Source: Bacteroidales bacterium (GTDB taxonomy: Bacteria; Bacteroidota; Bacteroidia; Bacteroidales; UBA4181). From it: a DNA stretch of 32,910 nucleotides. Where the stretch lies: positions 1-32,910 of the forward strand of contig JAISRX010000289.1 of the NCBI GenBank assembly GCA_031273395.1, in the 5' to 3' direction. Position numbers and translations under genes: made by a program. Below are positions 30,760 to 32,910 of this stretch, one piece after another; position 1 is the first letter of the stretch, and every line of letters starts with the position of its first letter. The notes beneath the pieces were generated by a model. It had not been told where the DNA came from. It saw nothing but the letters and a program-made list of their open reading frames with translations, and searched no databases.

Positions 30760-32481
30760 TCAGTTGAAATCAAGCGCGAATTGTTGCCGGAACACGAGCA
30801 ACGCCGGATTTTTCCGGCTCATTTCAACGAATTTGTCTTCGGCGGTATATGCCTTGTGGGTTTCCTGTTTTTCGGTCGTCGTTACATGAATTTCTATCCG
30901 GTTGTTTTTCAGTTGTGCGCGGAGACAGTCCGCAAGTTCGGGAATGATTTTCTGAAACGCCTCTTTTTGCAGGGAATTGCTGATGGAAAAGTTTATTTTT
31001 GCGTCGTCGGCAGGTTGCGGCTGGTGTGCGGTCAATAAGCTGAACAGGTACGGATCGTTCCTGTATTTTCCGGCAAATTCGTTCCATGCCGCTGTGACGG
31101 CTTCCTGTGTGAACGGTTCGTTTTGTGCGGCGTTGCTTTCCTGTTGCTGCGGTTGCTGTTGCGCCGGCGTACTGTCTGCCGGTTCTTTTGCCGGAACGGG
31201 CTTTGCTCCGAGCGCCTCCCTGATGGACACGTTCGGCAGGTCGGGACGTTGCGACGGTTTGGTGGCGGGCGGCTTGCCGGCTGCCGGCGGGGAAGTTGCC
31301 GGCGCTGCTGCGGAAGTTACCTGTCCGTCAGATTTTTTTTTTTCTACCCCGATTTCACACAACCGGAGTAAAGCCAATTCAACGTGTAACCGCTGGTTTT
31401 TGCTCATCTTGTAGCCCACGTCGCAGGCATTGCAAATGTTCAGCGCTTCAAAGAGGAAACCGACGCCGCACCGCGCGGCTTGCTCGCGGTAGCGTTCGCG
31501 GATGTTTGCCCCCACTTCAAGCAGCGACAGGGTGATGGGATCCTTGCATACCAGCAGGTCGCGGAAATGCGAACTTAATCCGGAGATGAAATTGTGCCCG
31601 TCGAACCCCTTGTCCAGTATTTCGTTGAACGTGACGAATGAAACGCCGATACCGATCTGATGATCCAGAAAAGCGTCGGTGAGCTTGAAATAGTACTCGT
31701 AATCGAGTATGTTCAGGTTTTCGATGACGCTTTTGTAGGTGATGTGATTGCCGCAATAGCTCACCATCTGGTCGTATATGGAGAGGGCGTCGCGCATCCC
31801 GCCGTCGGCTTTTTGCGCAATAATGGAGAGGGCGTCGGTATCGTAGCTCACCCCTTCCTTTTCGGATATTTGTTGCAGATATTGCACCGTATCGTCAATT
31901 TTGATGCGGTTGAAGTCGTATATCTGGCAACGCGACAGGATGGTAGGGATGATCTTGTGTTTTTCGGTGGTCGCCAGAATGAAAATAGCGTGTGCGGGCG
32001 GTTCTTCCAGCGTTTTCAGGAAGGCGTTGAAGGCTGCCGACGACAGCATGTGCACTTCGTCGATGATATAAACGCTGTATTTGCCTATTTGCGGCGGGAT
32101 ACGTACCTTGTCTATCAGGTTGCGGATGTCTTCCACCGAATTGTTGGAAGCCGCGTCCAGCTCGTGAATGTTGTACGACCGCGATTCCTTGAACGATACG
32201 CAGGATTCGCAATGGTCGCACGCTTCCATATTTTCCGTCCGCTGAAAACAATTGAGCGTCTTTGCAAGTATCCGGGCGCAAGTGGTTTTGCCCACCCCGC
32301 GCGGACCGCAGAACAGATACGCCTGGGCTACATGCTGGTTTTTTATCGCATTCCTGAGCGTCCCGGTAATCACCGACTGACCGACAACCGTATCAAACGT
32401 TGCCGGACGATATTTGCGTGCCGATACAATAAAACTATTCGTACTCAATTGATTGATGATTGATTGTTCCACGTCGAACAT
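30760..32481 (-). CDS. dnaX: DNA polymerase III subunits gamma and tau
   Basis: From ATG 32481 the tau form has 573 residues; the clamp-loader subunit hydrolyses ATP to load the sliding clamp and ties replisome parts together. Visible parts: IVSARKYRPATFDTVVGQ (18-35), Walker A GPRGVGKT (59-66), zinc-binding cysteines 78, 88, 91 and 94, Walker B YIIDEVH (138-144), sensor SRC (183-185), then the collar domain to about 375, a low-complexity Ala/Pro/Gln linker (about 390-465) and a C-terminal tau-specific domain. The ATG fits a promoter ending 16 bases upstream; a TTG at 32448 is an alternative, and a frame reaching TTG 32499 overlaps the promoter. An 11-A run at residues 380-383 may direct production of a shorter gamma form. 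Confidence 0.96.
   Translation of the reverse strand: MFDVEQSIINQLSTNSFIVSARKYRPATFDTVVGQSVITGTLRNAIKNQHVAQAYLFCGPRGVGKTTCARILAKTLNCFQRTENMEACDHCESCVSFKESRSYNIHELDAASNNSVEDIRNLIDKVRIPPQIGKYSVYIIDEVHMLSSAAFNAFLKTLEEPPAHAIFILATTEKHKIIPTILSRCQIYDFNRIKIDDTVQYLQQISEKEGVSYDTDALSIIAQKADGGMRDALSIYDQMVSYCGNHITYKSVIENLNILDYEYYFKLTDAFLDHQIGIGVSFVTFNEILDKGFDGHNFISGLSSHFRDLLVCKDPITLSLLEVGANIRERYREQAARCGVGFLFEALNICNACDVGYKMSKNQRLHVELALLRLCEIGVEKKKSDGQVTSAAAPATSPPAAGKPPATKPSQRPDLPNVSIREALGAKPVPAKEPADSTPAQQQPQQQESNAAQNEPFTQEAVTAAWNEFAGKYRNDPYLFSLLTAHQPQPADDAKINFSISNSLQKEAFQKIIPELADCLRAQLKNNRIEIHVTTTEKQETHKAYTAEDKFVEMSRKNPALLVFRQQFALDFN
31333..31343 (-). promoter_or_regulatory. dnaX: A11 slippery run in dnaX, probable slippage site for gamma
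   Basis: The coding strand reads GTA GAA AAA AAA AAA TCT, an uninterrupted run of 11 A between the clamp-loader core and the tau-specific part. Adding one A gives an immediate TGA; removing one A gives a TAA after a few codons. Either yields a product of about 384-388 residues, the size expected for gamma. In Thermus dnaX a comparable A run causes transcriptional slippage, and in E. coli an A-rich site causes ribosomal frameshifting; that this run works likewise is inferred. Confidence 0.65.
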
Positions 32482-32496
32482 AAATTCGACGCCATG

Positions 32497-32527
32497 CAAA
32501 ATTAAGGATTTATTTAAATTTTTGCAA
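32497..32527 (-). promoter_or_regulatory. Promoter of dnaX
   Basis: On the minus strand TTG (32527-32525), 20 bases, then TAATTTTG (32504-32497), an exact TAnnTTTG. The ATG at 32481 is 15 bases downstream, so the leader would be very short. This placement argues against the longer reading of the dnaX frame. Confidence 0.7.
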
Positions 32528-32573
32528 GCAGCGGCAAAAAATAATGGAATATCTCATATTTTTTTGGCGAAAT

Positions 32574-32653
32574 CTTTTTTTGAGGCGCTATTGACTGCAT
32601 CAAATGTTGTTTGAGGGCGTCATGCATCACCGCGGATGCAGCGAAGCGCAACC
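32574..32653 (+). repeat. Composite of repeat family 1 end and the GCATCACC repeat
   Basis: CTTTTTTTGAGGCGCTAT (32574-32591) is the leading end of family 1 (copies at 7157-7262 and 25974-26078). Thirty bases on, 32622-32653 is almost identical to the GCATCACC repeat at 13664-13695. The rest of the interval up to 32801 contains only an open frame of about 65 codons that begins inside the repeat and shows no family resemblance; I do not call it a gene. Confidence 0.7.
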
Positions 32654-32801
32654 CGTGGATACCGGTACAGGAATGGCGAATAAAAAACTGATAACGGATA
32701 TGAAATTCGACCTCGAAGAGGACACATGTTTATGGAAGCAATGTACCCTTCTGTTGTACGACCCCGACGGGTGGGCTGGCATAAATTTAAAGCATTGCTA
32801 A

Positions 32802-32910
32802 TCAAGTATAGATAAGTTTCCGTTTCGATAATGTATCAGTAAAAGAAAAGACAATTTCAACATTTCCATCTTCTTTGAGTAGCATTTTGACTTTCTTCTC
32901 ATTCTTGCCA
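32802..32910 (-). CDS. C-terminal end of an unrecognised protein (cut by window edge)
   Basis: A minus-strand frame enters from the right edge and stays open for 35 codons to a TGA at 32802-32804, ending VEIVFSFTDTLSKRKLIYT. The lysine- and glutamate-rich composition looks like real soluble protein, and the bases are AT-richer than dnaX. The rest lies outside the window, so neither family nor function can be given. Confidence 0.4.
   Translation of the reverse strand, partial: GKNEKKVKMLLKEDGNVEIVFSFTDTLSKRKLIYT

Noticed and set aside
32604-32801. Open frame of 65 codons starting in the repeat upstream of dnaX, similar at its start to a 60-codon frame at 13664
   Set aside because: The shared peptide MHHRGCSEAQP is the translated GCATCACC repeat, and the rest has no homology; it is not a conserved protein.

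Overview
The window comes from a member of the Bacteroidota, most likely the order Bacteroidales. Three things support this. Several promoters have the phylum's own form, a TTG or TTTG box 19-20 bases upstream of TAnnTTTG. The order tRNA-Thr/Tyr/Gly/Thr - tuf - tRNA-Trp - secE - nusG is the Bacteroidota arrangement. The proteins (EF-Tu, FtsH, the DUF2795 partner of the cobalamin adenosyltransferase, TamB, DUF2723) read as Bacteroidales versions. Shine-Dalgarno sequences are weak or absent, which is also usual for the phylum. Almost everything is chromosomal housekeeping, so this is not a phage or plasmid.

Layout. (1) 0.2-3.2 kb, minus strand: a tight operon of an alpha-oxoamine-synthase-type PLP enzyme, gcvT and a ComB-like 2-phosphosulfolactate phosphatase. 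(2) 3.3-5.7 kb, plus strand: proB and an HD-domain phosphohydrolase, convergent with a PflX-type radical SAM protein and a tRNA-Gly(CCC). (3) 6.8-7.3 kb: a gene-free stretch packed with palindromes and dispersed repeats. (4) 7.4-10.8 kb: an AT-richer island of four glycosyltransferases plus an internally deleted glycosyltransferase remnant, probably making part of a surface glycan. (5) 10.9-13.7 kb: the translation and transcription operon of four tRNAs, tuf, tRNA-Trp, secE and nusG. The operon stops at nusG; rplK-rplA-rplJ-rplL-rpoBC do not follow, and a dispersed repeat sits at the break. (6) 13.7-16.7 kb, minus strand: ppiD and miaA, translationally coupled. (7) 16.9-18.2 kb, minus strand: a cob(I)alamin adenosyltransferase and its small DUF2795 neighbour, in a fresh tandem duplication that left one extra DUF2795 gene and one broken adenosyltransferase tail. 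(8) 18.4-19.2 kb: a YdjM-like membrane protein. (9) 19.4-25.8 kb, minus strand: rsfS-ftsH-DUF2007-cdsA-DUF2723, almost without gaps. (10) 26.2-32.5 kb, minus strand: dnaX and tamB.

The most notable observations are: an 11-A run inside dnaX, placed where slippage in either direction would give a short gamma-type subunit; the 444-bp tandem duplication of the adenosyltransferase/DUF2795 junction; at least two families of dispersed repeats, which lie at the edges of rearranged or variable segments; and the truncated rpoBC-proximal cluster. I see no CRISPR array, no intact insertion sequence, no defence system and no rRNA. Coordinates of starts were checked against the bases; several real starts are GTG or TTG.
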